Source: an uncultured Bacilli bacterium (GTDB lineage Bacteria > Bacillota_I > Bacilli_A > RF39 > UBA660). From it: DNA of 64,000 bases. Shown here in pieces: positions 1-8,334 of this stretch. The DNA lies in the NCBI GenBank assembly GCA_934096265.1, contig CAKOLI010000001.1:62001-126000 (forward strand). Reading direction: 5' to 3'. The notes under the pieces were generated by a model. That model was given only the letters and a program-made list of their open reading frames with translations. It did not search any database and was not told the DNA's origin. A program made the translations under genes and the position numbers. Numbering within the stretch: position 1 is the stretch's first letter; every line of letters begins with the position of its first letter.

Positions 1-1
1 A

Positions 2-835
2 AATGAAGATGAATTTGATAAATATACATATCCTTATCAATTAGAATTATTACTAAATAACGTAATAACTAAAGATAAAACTACTAATGCAAATACATAT
101 ACATCAATAAAAAGTTATCTACCTAAATACACTATTATATCTAAAGAAAATGTAGACATAACAAAAGATAATGATAAATATATCTTAAAAGTAGATAACA
201 AAACTGCAAATATAAAAATAAAATTAGAACAACCATTACATAATAAATTCCTATTAATAAACTTATATGGATTAAAAGAAAACTCTTGTAGTTATGATAA
301 TATATCTATGACTATTAATAATATAGAAAATATCCTAACATGTAAAACATGGCCATATTCTAATAAGAATAATACCTTCAAGTATGTAATAGGGGACAGA
401 ACTATAGAATACTTAGATATCAAACTAACTAAAGGTACATATAATATAGATAAAATAGAACTATATACATTAGACTATGACTCTATTAAAAATACCAAGT
501 CAAATACTACTGAAGTAACTATAAATAAAATGGAAAATGATACTATCATAGCTAGTGCTAAAGTAAATAGCCCTTCATACATAGTAACATCTATTCCATA
601 TGATAAAGGATTTACAGTTAAAGTAGATGATAAAAAAATACCTTATGAAAAAGTAAACAAAGCATTCATAGGCTTTAAAGTAGATAAGGGGACTCATACA
701 ATCAAAATAACTTATTCCTCTCCTTGGCATAAAGAAGGCAAAATAATATCATGTATTAGCATAATTTCTACTATAGTAATACTAACTATAGATAAAACCA
801 AAAAGAAAAAGCAGTTCAACAAAATAGCTTCATAA
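2..835 (+). CDS. YfhO-like membrane protein, 3' part only
   Basis: The reading frame is open back to the first base of the window, so the start lies upstream and only about 277 C-terminal residues are visible. The end of the protein resembles the extracytoplasmic C-terminal part of YfhO-family (GT-C-like) proteins, which are linked to glycosylation of lipoteichoic acid: a region reading IPYDKGFTVKVDDKK, a repeated Gly-Thr-His segment (DKGTHTIKITY), then one hydrophobic segment (CISIISTIVILTI) followed by a basic tail (KTKKKK). The seen part is mostly beta-rich and would face outside, closed by a final membrane helix. The nearby LtaS-type genes fit a cell-envelope polymer role. The family assignment is from recalled sequence pattern and is moderately secure. 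Confidence 0.6.
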   Translation, partial: NEDEFDKYTYPYQLELLLNNVITKDKTTNANTYTSIKSYLPKYTIISKENVDITKDNDKYILKVDNKTANIKIKLEQPLHNKFLLINLYGLKENSCSYDNISMTINNIENILTCKTWPYSNKNNTFKYVIGDRTIEYLDIKLTKGTYNIDKIELYTLDYDSIKNTKSNTTEVTINKMENDTIIASAKVNSPSYIVTSIPYDKGFTVKVDDKKIPYEKVNKAFIGFKVDKGTHTIKITYSSPWHKEGKIISCISIISTIVILTIDKTKKKKQFNKIAS

Positions 836-873
836 TGTTGATAAATAAATTTGTTTAAATAGTTTAAAAGAGT

Positions 874-903
874 ACAGTTTGTTTGCGAGCAAACTGTTTT
901 TTT
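874..903 (+). terminator. intrinsic terminator after the YfhO-like gene
   Basis: Eight-base stem ACAGTTTG / CAAACTGT (874-881 and 890-897) with an eight-base loop, followed directly by a run of T to 903. Confidence 0.85.
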
Positions 904-946
904 GTACCATCACAATAAAATAATAACTAAATATTAAACATCTTAG

Positions 947-975
947 TTTACATTTCTACCTCTTCATGATAAAAT
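947..975 (+). promoter_or_regulatory. promoter of the XRE-ImmA gene
   Basis: TTTACA at 947-952 and TAAAAT at 970-975, separated by 17 bases, 25 bases before the start codon at 1001, with a GAGGTGAG-type ribosome binding site in between. Confidence 0.65.
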
Positions 976-1000
976 ATAAACTGTAAGAGGTGAGAGTAAT

Positions 1001-1936
1001 ATGGATGGAATTGGAAATAATTTAAAAAGAATTAGATTATTAAAAAATCTATCACTTAAAGATGCAGGTAATCTTCTTAATATGACTGCGACCGCTATTT
1101 CTAAATATGAAAAAGGGAAAATACTACCAGATTCAAAAAAATTAATTGATTTTGCCAATGCATATAATGTTAAATCCATTGAATTATTAAAGGTTTATAA
1201 TGCTCCAAAAATGAAATTTACTTCATTTAGAAAGAAAAAAAGACTAACTGGCCAAAATTTAGAACTTTTAGAAGAATTAATTCAAGATGAAGTTTATAAA
1301 TATTTAGAAATTATAGAAATGAATAATATAGATACTGACAATATTAAATTAAAAAAATATTCATGTAACAATTTTGAAGATGTAGAAAAAGCAGCGAATG
1401 ATTTTAGAAATTATATAAAAATATCAAACAAACAACCAATATCAGATTTAATTAATATTCTTGAAAATTTAGGAATTATTATAATTCAAATAAAAAATCC
1501 TAATAATCGTTTTGATGATTTTGATGGATTAAGTGAAATTGTAAATAACATTCCTGTTATTGTTTTATTAGATGACATAAAAGACGGTGCTAGGCAAAGA
1601 TTTACTATTGCTCATGAATTAGGTCATTTAATTCTAAATATTAATAATGATGAATTAGACGAAGAAAAACTATGTAATAGATTTGCAAGTGCATTACTAA
1701 TGCCAAAAGAAGCAATAACAAATGAATTTGGATATTCAAGAAGAAATATAAACTTTTTTGAATTAACAGCATTCAAAAATGAATTTAAAGTTAGTTATAC
1801 TACGATTATATATAGATTAAAAGATTTAAATATCATTTCAGAATATTTATATAAAAAATTAAGCATATTTTTAAGTCAACGAATAGGTAAAAATGATCCA
1901 AAACCTAATTCCACCAGAAATATCATTTCAATTTAA
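1001..1936 (+). CDS. XRE-family regulator with ImmA/IrrE metallopeptidase domain
   Basis: Residues 5-60 form a helix-turn-helix of the XRE type (LKRIRLLKNLSLKDAGNLL, then ATAISKYEKG). The middle holds an ImmA/IrrE zinc-peptidase domain with the HELGH signature at about residue 206 and the usual downstream DEEKLCNRFASALLMP segment. Proteins of this design bind DNA and cleave a repressor or antitoxin-like partner; they often sit beside toxin-like genes, as here with a PIN protein. The family normally ends in a short helical tail of the type LPPE...AAELLG. That tail is present but out of frame, running from 1893 to 2045, so this copy ends early with 15 or so unrelated residues. Either a frameshift mutation, a sequence error or recoding explains this. 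Start chosen for its strong ribosome binding site. Confidence 0.82.
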   Translation: MDGIGNNLKRIRLLKNLSLKDAGNLLNMTATAISKYEKGKILPDSKKLIDFANAYNVKSIELLKVYNAPKMKFTSFRKKKRLTGQNLELLEELIQDEVYKYLEIIEMNNIDTDNIKLKKYSCNNFEDVEKAANDFRNYIKISNKQPISDLINILENLGIIIIQIKNPNNRFDDFDGLSEIVNNIPVIVLLDDIKDGARQRFTIAHELGHLILNINNDELDEEKLCNRFASALLMPKEAITNEFGYSRRNINFFELTAFKNEFKVSYTTIIYRLKDLNIISEYLYKKLSIFLSQRIGKNDPKPNSTRNIISI

Positions 1937-2045
1937 AAAAATAGTATACAAGTTAGAAGCCGATGAAATAATTTCGGTAAATAAAGCATGCGAGCTATTA
2001 GGATTTACAATAGATGAATATAACAGCGAAGATAATAATTACTGA
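1893..2045 (+). other. out-of-frame C-terminal tail of the XRE-ImmA protein
   Basis: Frame 3 reads IPPEISFQFKKIVYKLEAD and then NKACELLGFTIDEY before a TGA stop at 2043-2045. This is the expected C-terminal tail of XRE-ImmA proteins, displaced by one base (or minus two) near 1904-1908. It overlaps the start of the PIN gene, which suggests the intact operon had translationally coupled genes. Confidence 0.6.
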
Positions 2046-2541
2046 TACCAATATAATAACAGACTTAAATAATGCTAATATATTAGAAGAATTTATTGAT
2101 ATTGATAATGTATATATAAGTGACTTAGTTAAAAATGATGAAATAAATTCAAAAACTGGTAATGTTAAACTGATTAATAAGTTTAAAGTAATATCCGCAC
2201 CTGCTGCCCAATTAATAGAAGTTAATAAATTGAGTTATATAGAGAAAAAATTGTCAACATATGATTTACTTAATTTTGCTATAGCAAGAGATAATAATTG
2301 CATACTTGCTACTGGTGATAATAGATTAAAAATTTATTCTGAAAATAATGGTATCGAAGTATTTAGAACATTAAAAATAATCAAATTAATGAAAGATAAC
2401 AATATTATTTCTTGTAAGAAAGCAATAGAGGCGTGTAATTTATTAAAACAATGCTCTACTACACGAATGCCAGAAACAAATATTAATAATCTTATTGAGA
2501 AATTAGAAAAAGATTTAGTAAATTTATGTCATATGGGATAA
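2014..2541 (+). CDS. PIN-domain protein, putative toxin/nuclease
   Basis: A 175-residue protein with a PIN-like core: the first acidic motif IITDTNIITDL near residue 9, and the second acidic cluster in YDLLNFAIARDNNCILATGDNRL near residues 84-108. PIN domains are Mg-dependent ribonucleases common as toxins; in this arrangement the XRE-ImmA gene just upstream is the usual partner. The start overlaps the displaced tail of the upstream gene by 32 bases and has only a weak ribosome binding site (AGGA at about 2000), consistent with coupling. Residues after 120 form an alpha-helical extension. The fold assignment is good; toxin activity is inferred. Confidence 0.7.
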   Translation: MNITAKIIITDTNIITDLNNANILEEFIDIDNVYISDLVKNDEINSKTGNVKLINKFKVISAPAAQLIEVNKLSYIEKKLSTYDLLNFAIARDNNCILATGDNRLKIYSENNGIEVFRTLKIIKLMKDNNIISCKKAIEACNLLKQCSTTRMPETNINNLIEKLEKDLVNLCHMG

Positions 2542-2637
2542 GTATAAAGAAATTTAATCCTTATTATGCATAAGATAGGAATATCCTAGGTATTATTATT
2601 TATATTTACATTTTTCTATCATTTTTGCAAAATAAAA

Positions 2638-2667
2638 GGCAAATAAGTAAAATTTTACCTATTTGCC
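2638..2667 (-). terminator. terminator of the LtaS-type gene (minus strand)
   Basis: A 30-base near-perfect palindrome (GGCAAATA...TATTTGCC, one wobble pair) followed on the minus strand by a T-rich stretch (2629-2637). Confidence 0.7.
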
Positions 2668-2675
2668 AACATTCT

Positions 2676-2702
2676 AAAGCTATCAACAAAATAGCTTTTT
2701 TA
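2676..2702 (+). terminator. terminator of the PIN gene operon
   Basis: Stem AAAGCTAT / ATAGCTTT (2676-2683, 2691-2698) with a seven-base loop and a T run reaching 2702 on the plus strand. Confidence 0.7.
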
Positions 2703-4661
2703 TTATGCCTCCCATTTAGGATTTACATCATTAGAATCGTTCTTCTTACTATCAGTATTATCCTTTAATACTTTAAAATAATTATACTTAAGCACCAAAT
2801 CATTTTTCTTAATCAAATACTCTATATAATTATTCTTCTCTTCCAACTCATCATCACTAATCTTACCATTATTAATCACCTTTAAATTCTCTACATAGGC
2901 ATTCCCATCATACCAAGAATAATCACTAAAGAAAGTAATTCCATGATAATTATCTCCTAAAGCATCTTCACCTATATATAAATCAGGATTATCTAACTTA
3001 TCAAATAAATTTAACACAGTAGGTAATATATTTAACTGAGATGTAACTTCATATACCTTCTTCTTACCTAAATTTTTATTATATATAAACCAAGGAGTAT
3101 TATTTACCAAATTATTATCTACTTGCTTATTATGCTTCTTAAGTATATCTTTATCACTAACAGTATATAAATAATGATCAGCATATCCAACAATAACCGT
3201 ATCCTCAAGTAAACCTTTATCTCCTAACTTATCAATAAGAAGCCCTATCATATCATCAGTTTCCTTAGCCTGCATATAAATACATTCTTCTTCAGATAAA
3301 GTAGGAATATCTTCATCAGTATAAATCTTCTTAAGTAACTTATTACATACCCCTTTAGAAGAAGAAAAAGGCAAATGATTAGAGTAAGTAATAATATAAT
3401 CTACAAATAACTTATCACTAGGCATCATAAGATCACTAAATTCCTCATTAAGAATAAGCTCTGTATCCAGTTCAAACTCATAATTATCATAAATACCTAA
3501 ATCTTTTAAACTATAATAATTATCATAACCAAAATTAGCATAATTAATTCCCCTAGAATAATACTCAGAACTATTCATATGAAAAGCATTAACAACATAT
3601 CCTTCACCCTTAAAAATATTTGCAAGAGAGTAGTTAAACAAATTCTTATTAAAAGTATAAGCATTCTGATTATATGTAATTGGAGTAATATATCCAGTAT
3701 TAACCGCGAATTCAGAGTTAAAAGTTGATCCCCCTCCGTTATAATAAGAATAATGCTTTGTAAAATTAATCCCATTATTAACCAAATTATATAAATTAGG
3801 CATAATATTCTTATCTATAAGAAAACTATCTATTCCTTCTAACTGTAAAAATATAACATTCTTACCACTCATCTTCCCAGTATACTTATTAACTTCCTTA
3901 TCTCTTCTATCTAAAAATACTTCTCTTAAAAAATTTTGCTCAGTCTCACTCTCACTCTTTTTCCTAAAATAAGTCATCCCAAAATTCCTAACAGTATATT
4001 CATATACTCCTGATATCATCATACTCTTATTACTATCATTATAATTAATATATACATTCCTAGGATTATTCCAAGTATTCCAAGTCAACTCTTTATTCTG
4101 CTTACCAAGCAAAGTAGGTATTAAACTATGTATAAGAAGAAAAGCAATAACTCCAAAGCCTAATACCTCATAATTATTCTTATCTCTATAAGGTATAACA
4201 CTATATCCTAAAATACCTCCTCCTATTAAAAAGACAAAAAGTACATACACCCATATATTAGTATTGACAATACTATCCATTATATAAGGAGCTCCATAAG
4301 ATGCAGACTCTAACAAAGTAAAATCAAAAAAAGAATTAGTCATTCCATAATAAACCATATTAAGTAAATAAATAAAGTCACTAACAATAAGTATAATAAG
4401 ATATAACTTCTTACCAATCTTACTCTTAATATTAAGAATAATATAAATAAATAACATTATCCAAAATAAAGTAAATACATTAGGAGCAAGAAAATATAAA
4501 TTAACAAAATCTATCCTTTGACTACCTGTATACCTAAGTACTAAATCTATAACCATAAAAGGTATCCCCATAACTACTATATACATATATCTCTTTATAA
4601 AATTAAATATCAATAGACATTTATCTTTTATAAAATTAATAATTTTAATAAAAAACTTCAT
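2703..4661 (-). CDS. LtaS-type sulfatase-fold membrane enzyme 1
   Basis: Five hydrophobic segments in the first 200 residues are followed by an extracytoplasmic sulfatase-fold domain, the layout of lipoteichoic acid synthases, which polymerise glycerol phosphate from phosphatidylglycerol on the outer face of the membrane. Catalytic marks of the family are visible: a metal-binding Glu in LQLEGIDSF near residue 280, the nucleophilic Thr in GGGSTFNSEF, SNHLPF, and the Asp-His pair in GYADHYLYT near residue 500. At 652 residues it has the normal family length. The ATG at 4661 is preferred over an upstream GTG because AGGTG lies ten bases in front of it. It is transcribed divergently from a second member of the family; which one is the main LTA synthase cannot be told. 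Confidence 0.85.
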   Translation of the reverse strand: MKFFIKIINFIKDKCLLIFNFIKRYMYIVVMGIPFMVIDLVLRYTGSQRIDFVNLYFLAPNVFTLFWIMLFIYIILNIKSKIGKKLYLIILIVSDFIYLLNMVYYGMTNSFFDFTLLESASYGAPYIMDSIVNTNIWVYVLFVFLIGGGILGYSVIPYRDKNNYEVLGFGVIAFLLIHSLIPTLLGKQNKELTWNTWNNPRNVYINYNDSNKSMMISGVYEYTVRNFGMTYFRKKSESETEQNFLREVFLDRRDKEVNKYTGKMSGKNVIFLQLEGIDSFLIDKNIMPNLYNLVNNGINFTKHYSYYNGGGSTFNSEFAVNTGYITPITYNQNAYTFNKNLFNYSLANIFKGEGYVVNAFHMNSSEYYSRGINYANFGYDNYYSLKDLGIYDNYEFELDTELILNEEFSDLMMPSDKLFVDYIITYSNHLPFSSSKGVCNKLLKKIYTDEDIPTLSEEECIYMQAKETDDMIGLLIDKLGDKGLLEDTVIVGYADHYLYTVSDKDILKKHNKQVDNNLVNNTPWFIYNKNLGKKKVYEVTSQLNILPTVLNLFDKLDNPDLYIGEDALGDNYHGITFFSDYSWYDGNAYVENLKVINNGKISDDELEEKNNYIEYLIKKNDLVLKYNYFKVLKDNTDSKKNDSNDVNPKWEA

Positions 4662-4682
4662 ATAAAACTTCACCTAACTAAC

Positions 4683-4711
4683 ATTGTAACAAATTTTCAC
4701 TTAAAAGTAAA
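4683..4711 (-). promoter_or_regulatory. promoter of LtaS-type gene 1
   Basis: Minus-strand TTTACT (4706-4711) and TACAAT (4683-4688) with a 17-base spacer, about 22 bases before the start codon. Confidence 0.6.
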
Positions 4712-4713
4712 TA

Positions 4714-4742
4714 TTGCTTATCCTTATAAAACGTGGTATAAT
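4714..4742 (+). promoter_or_regulatory. promoter of LtaS-type gene 2
   Basis: TTGCTT (4714-4719) and TATAAT (4737-4742) with a 17-base spacer. The two divergent promoters sit almost back to back, with -35 boxes three bases apart. Confidence 0.7.
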
Positions 4743-4764
4743 CTAACTATTAGAGGTATTAAAT

Positions 4765-6765
4765 ATGAAAAAAAAGATTAAATTATATGCTAGTAATACA
4801 ATAGATATTCTAAAAAAGAGCTTTAAAAGTAACCGATTACTTCTAACATTCATTCTAAGTAATCTACTTAATACTCTTCTTTTAAGATGGCTTACAATAG
4901 GTAACTTTATAAATGTTAAAGCCCTAATCTTTGACCTAGCTATAATTATCTTTATATCATCATTTTCTTTTCTAGTAAAAGAAAAAAGCAAAACGTTCTA
5001 TTTCATGCTAATGTCCTTAATATTAACTATTTTATGTATAGTAAACTCTATCTATTATACTTTCTATGAGTCATTTGCATCATTTTCCTTACTAGCAACC
5101 TCTACTCAAGTAGTAGACGTAGGAGACGCAATTTTAGAAAACGTCCTAAAAATAAAAGATTTATCCTTCCTATGGCAGCCTTTATTCCTATACTACGTAA
5201 ATAACAGACACATCAAAAATGGTATAACTAACACAATAAGTACAAAGAAAACCAACAAACTATTTTTAAAAACATACTTAATAATGTTTTCTACCTTCGC
5301 AGTCATAGGAGTAATATTTACAACCAAAACAGAGTGGGGTAGATTTAGCAAATTATGGAATAGAGAATACGTTGTCAACAAATTTGGTATATATACTTAT
5401 CAAATAAACGATATATTCCAAAGCTTAACCCCTAAACTAAACACCCTATTTGGTTATGACAATGCCTACAAAAAAACAACAGAATACTATAATAAAAAAG
5501 ATAAAGACCACAAAACAAACGAATATACCGATATCTTCAAAGGAAAAAACATAATATCTATTCATGCTGAAAGTATTCAAGCTCTAACCATGGGACTTTC
5601 ATTTAATGGAGAAAGTGTAACTCCTAACTTAAACAAAATAGCCAGTGAAGGAATATTCTTTAGTAACTTCTATGCCCAAGTAGGAGTAGGTAACAGCAGT
5701 GATTCAGAGTTTACCCTAAATACCAGTCTAATGCCTTCAAACAGTGGAACAGTATTCATAAATTACTTTGATAGAGAATACATAACAATCCCTAAACTAT
5801 TAAAACGCCAAGGCTACTATACATTTAGCATGCATGGTAACACAGGAGATTTTTGGAATAGAAATAATATGCATAAAAGTATGGGCTACGATATGTTTTA
5901 TCACAAAGACTACTATAAAATAGATGAAGTAATCTACTTTGGATTATCTGATAAATCCTTTTTTAAACAAGCAGTACCTATTATCTCTAACGTCTCTAAA
6001 GAACAACAAAAACCATTCTATGCCACATTAATCATGCTATCTAACCATACCCCATGGAATGACCTAGAACTAACAGACGAATTTCCTACTGACTATAAAG
6101 TTGAAATAGATGGCAAAATAGTAACTAGACAGTACTTAGAAGGAACTACCTTTGGTAACTATATAAGATTAGTTCATTATGCTGACCAAGCTATAGGAGA
6201 TTTATTTAAATACTTAGAAGAATATAACTTACTAGATAATACAGTTGTAATCATATATGGAGACCATGATGCTAGACTAGACAAAAAATACTATAACATC
6301 TTATACAACTACGACCCTATAAATGATAAAATGAAAGATGAAAGTGACGCTACTTATGTAAAAATTGATGACTTAAAATACAACCTAGATAAAAAAGTAC
6401 CGTTCATTATATGGACTAAAGATAAAAAATACAACCTAGAAGTAGATAAACCTATGGGTATGATAGACGTCTTACCAACACTAGGTAACATGTTCGGTTT
6501 TAGTAGCCCATATCAACTAGGACATGATATATTTAGTGAAAAAGATAACATGGTAGTCTTTGCAGATGGAAACTACTTAACAGATAAATACTACTATGAC
6601 TCTCAAAAAGAACTAACTTACTCCCTACATAATGACCCAATAGATGATAACTACATTCAAAAAAGAAGAAAAGAAGCAAGTGATATTATAGAGATATCTA
6701 ACTACATTATAAATTATAATCTTATCAAAGATATTCGTATTAAAACTATGCAAAACAGTAAATAA
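4765..6765 (+). CDS. LtaS-type sulfatase-fold membrane enzyme 2
   Basis: A 666-residue member of the same family as the divergent neighbour, with membrane segments in the first 200 residues and an outer sulfatase-fold domain. Seen motifs: Glu in SIHAESIQAL near residue 272, GVGNSSDSEF near residue 310, LSNHTPW, and GDHDARLD near residue 507. At the nucleophile position, where S. aureus LtaS has Thr in a GKTSDSE motif, this protein has Ser (GNSSDSE). Ser could still act as nucleophile, but the change marks a different subgroup, perhaps an LTA primase or a glycerol/ribitol-phosphate transferase. An AGAGG ribosome binding site precedes the ATG. A hairpin with T run follows at 6761-6800. Confidence 0.85.
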   Translation: MKKKIKLYASNTIDILKKSFKSNRLLLTFILSNLLNTLLLRWLTIGNFINVKALIFDLAIIIFISSFSFLVKEKSKTFYFMLMSLILTILCIVNSIYYTFYESFASFSLLATSTQVVDVGDAILENVLKIKDLSFLWQPLFLYYVNNRHIKNGITNTISTKKTNKLFLKTYLIMFSTFAVIGVIFTTKTEWGRFSKLWNREYVVNKFGIYTYQINDIFQSLTPKLNTLFGYDNAYKKTTEYYNKKDKDHKTNEYTDIFKGKNIISIHAESIQALTMGLSFNGESVTPNLNKIASEGIFFSNFYAQVGVGNSSDSEFTLNTSLMPSNSGTVFINYFDREYITIPKLLKRQGYYTFSMHGNTGDFWNRNNMHKSMGYDMFYHKDYYKIDEVIYFGLSDKSFFKQAVPIISNVSKEQQKPFYATLIMLSNHTPWNDLELTDEFPTDYKVEIDGKIVTRQYLEGTTFGNYIRLVHYADQAIGDLFKYLEEYNLLDNTVVIIYGDHDARLDKKYYNILYNYDPINDKMKDESDATYVKIDDLKYNLDKKVPFIIWTKDKKYNLEVDKPMGMIDVLPTLGNMFGFSSPYQLGHDIFSEKDNMVVFADGNYLTDKYYYDSQKELTYSLHNDPIDDNYIQKRRKEASDIIEISNYIINYNLIKDIRIKTMQNSK

Positions 6766-6800
6766 CAATAATATCTACACATGTAGGTATTTTTGTTATT
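6761..6800 (+). terminator. terminator after LtaS-type gene 2
   Basis: AATAACAA...TTGTTATT outer stem with inner pairing ATCTAC / GTAGGT; the T run lies within the 3' arm (6790-6794). It overlaps the last bases of the gene. Confidence 0.55.
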
Positions 6801-6863
6801 ATCAAATTAAAAGAAAGGAGAAATAATATATGAAATTAGAAAAAATAAGTTTAAAACAAAAAA

Positions 6864-7334
6864 ATGATTGAAGATATAAAGAAAGAGTATGATGTGTTAA
6901 ATGAAGACTATAATGGAGCCTTTTTCATAAAAGAATACACCGATTATAACAAACTAATTAATGATTTAGATAATTATTCAAATGGAATAATAAATAATCC
7001 AAACTATGTACCATACACATGTTATGTATTAATTAATGACAATAAAATAATAGGAGTAGGGTCAATTAGACATTATTTAAATGAATATCTCGAAAACTTC
7101 GGAGGACACATAGGTTATAGCATAGTACCATCAGCTAGATTAAAAGGTTATGGCACAAAATTATTAAACCTTCTATTAAAAGAAGCTAAATCAAAAAAAA
7201 TAGATAAAGTATTAATAACTTGCTCAGATACAAACATAGGCTCAAAAAAAGTAATTGAAAATAACCATGGCAAACTAATTAACAAAATAGAAAATAATAA
7301 TAAATTAACTTGTAGATATATAATATCCTTATAA
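6864..7334 (+). CDS. GNAT-family N-acetyltransferase, probably frameshifted at its 5' end
   Basis: A 156-residue acetyltransferase of the GNAT fold. The acetyl-CoA binding segment is seen as PSARLKGYGTKLLNLLL (motif A, Q/RxxGxG-like) near residues 90-107, preceded by a beta strand ending HIGYSIVP, and followed by VLITCSDTNIGSKKVIENN. The substrate is unknown. The listed ATG has no ribosome binding site. A strong one (AAAGGAG, 6812-6819) stands before an ATG at 6830 whose frame reads MKLEKISLKQK and then meets TGA; adding one A to the A7 tract at 6858-6864 would fuse the two frames into a standard GNAT N-terminus. Confidence 0.8.
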   Translation: MIEDIKKEYDVLNEDYNGAFFIKEYTDYNKLINDLDNYSNGIINNPNYVPYTCYVLINDNKIIGVGSIRHYLNEYLENFGGHIGYSIVPSARLKGYGTKLLNLLLKEAKSKKIDKVLITCSDTNIGSKKVIENNHGKLINKIENNNKLTCRYIISL

Positions 7335-7364
7335 AAGTACTACCTCGTATTTATCCATAAATAA

Positions 7365-7393
7365 TTGACATTAACTATATATTATTATATAAT
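7365..7393 (+). promoter_or_regulatory. consensus promoter for the 7421 gene
   Basis: TTGACA (7365-7370), 17 bases, TATAAT (7388-7393): both boxes are perfect consensus. Confidence 0.85.
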
Positions 7394-7420
7394 TAACTAA
7401 AGAATATAAGGAGGTTATCT

Positions 7421-7936
7421 ATGCATAATCAAGAATTATTTAGGACACTAGATGAGTGCTTTAATAAAACAATATCAAAATATGGACCCGTCCAATTAGA
7501 AGGCTCCATCATAAAATACCTAATTGAAGATGATATCTCATCCCTAAGTGGAGCTAAAGAAAGAGAAAAAATAACAAAACTAGGCAAGTCAAACATCAAA
7601 AAAGCCCTATTAATAAATATTATTAAAATAGAAAGCAACATTGGACTAAGTAACCTAAGAAACATCACTACATTTAGCAAAAACTATGCTAATCATACCA
7701 TGGAAGAAACCGAAATACGTATCTTACAAACCCTATTACTATCTAAAGAAAATAAATTTAAAGATAAAGCCATAAAAGAATGTGACTACATAATTTCAAA
7801 CGAAGGAACTGCTTTAATTAATATAGTAAAATCATTTATAGATACTAGGTATATAAACAAAGATAATAGACTAGATAATGATATCTACTCCTTAGAATAT
7901 ATTGATATAATAGATAATATAAACAAATACTATTAA
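7421..7936 (+). CDS. hypothetical soluble helical protein
   Basis: A 171-residue protein that I do not recognise. It has no signal peptide or membrane segment, is rich in helix-forming residues, and contains the stretches LDECFNKTISKYGPVQLEG and SGAKEREKITKLGKSNIKKAL. An ideal ribosome binding site (AAGGAGG) and a perfect consensus promoter indicate strong expression. It lies alone, 96 bases before the omega-subunit gene, which has its own promoter. There is no obvious terminator behind it. A regulatory or stress role would be a guess. Confidence 0.7.
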   Translation: MHNQELFRTLDECFNKTISKYGPVQLEGSIIKYLIEDDISSLSGAKEREKITKLGKSNIKKALLINIIKIESNIGLSNLRNITTFSKNYANHTMEETEIRILQTLLLSKENKFKDKAIKECDYIISNEGTALINIVKSFIDTRYINKDNRLDNDIYSLEYIDIIDNINKYY

Positions 7937-7981
7937 TTACTAACGATAATAAAAATATTTGTCTACTTAATGTCAAGATGG

Positions 7982-8010
7982 TTGAATTTTCCAAATATAT
8001 ATAGTATTAT
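7982..8010 (+). promoter_or_regulatory. promoter of rpoZ
   Basis: TTGAAT (7982-7987), 17 bases, TATTAT (8005-8010). The transcript would start near 8017, inside the longest open frame, which shows that the GTG at 8033 is the true start. Confidence 0.65.
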
Positions 8011-8032
8011 TACAATAGGGAGTGTGATACAA

Positions 8033-8230
8033 GTGATATATCCATCAATAGACAAGCTTTTAACGATAATTGATTCTAAATACAAACTAGTACATATAGC
8101 TGCAGATAGAAGTAAACAAATGGAAAAAACAGGCTATTATCAAATGAAAGAAAGTAACTACAAATCAAAAAAGAATATCGGTAGAGCCCTAGAAGAAGTG
8201 TACGAAAACTTGATTATAGTTAAAAAATAA
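8033..8230 (+). CDS. rpoZ: RNA polymerase omega subunit
   Basis: A 65-residue protein with the omega signature: IYPSIDKLL at the N-terminus, DSKYKLVHIAADRSKQM (the conserved helix that wraps the beta-prime C-terminus), and SKKNIGRALEEVYENLI at the end, matching the usual KPvgiALEEI block. Omega helps assemble RNA polymerase and in many bacteria contributes to ppGpp response. The open frame extends upstream to 7970, but a promoter lies inside that extension and GGGAGTG (8018-8024) stands eight bases before the GTG, so the short form is chosen. The usual neighbour gmk is not here. Confidence 0.88.
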   Translation: MIYPSIDKLLTIIDSKYKLVHIAADRSKQMEKTGYYQMKESNYKSKKNIGRALEEVYENLIIVKK

Positions 8231-8243
8231 CTATAATTTTTTT
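8213..8243 (+). terminator. terminator of rpoZ
   Basis: Ten-base stem ATTATAGTTA / TAACTATAAT (8213-8222, 8228-8237) with an A5 loop and T run; the 5' arm is within the last codons of rpoZ. Confidence 0.85.
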
Positions 8244-8276
8244 AACACAAAAATACAAACAAAAGTTCTAAACATA

Positions 8277-8305
8277 TTGACAACCATCTATATCTTTGCT
8301 ATTAT
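8277..8305 (+). promoter_or_regulatory. promoter of recX
   Basis: TTGACA (8277-8282), 17 bases, TATTAT (8300-8305). The 16 bases TTTGCTATTATTAAGT at 8295-8310 recur exactly at 13605-13620 in the promoter of the thioredoxin-like gene. Confidence 0.75.
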
Positions 8306-8334
8306 TAAGTGGTAAAATTAAAGGAGCAAGAAAC

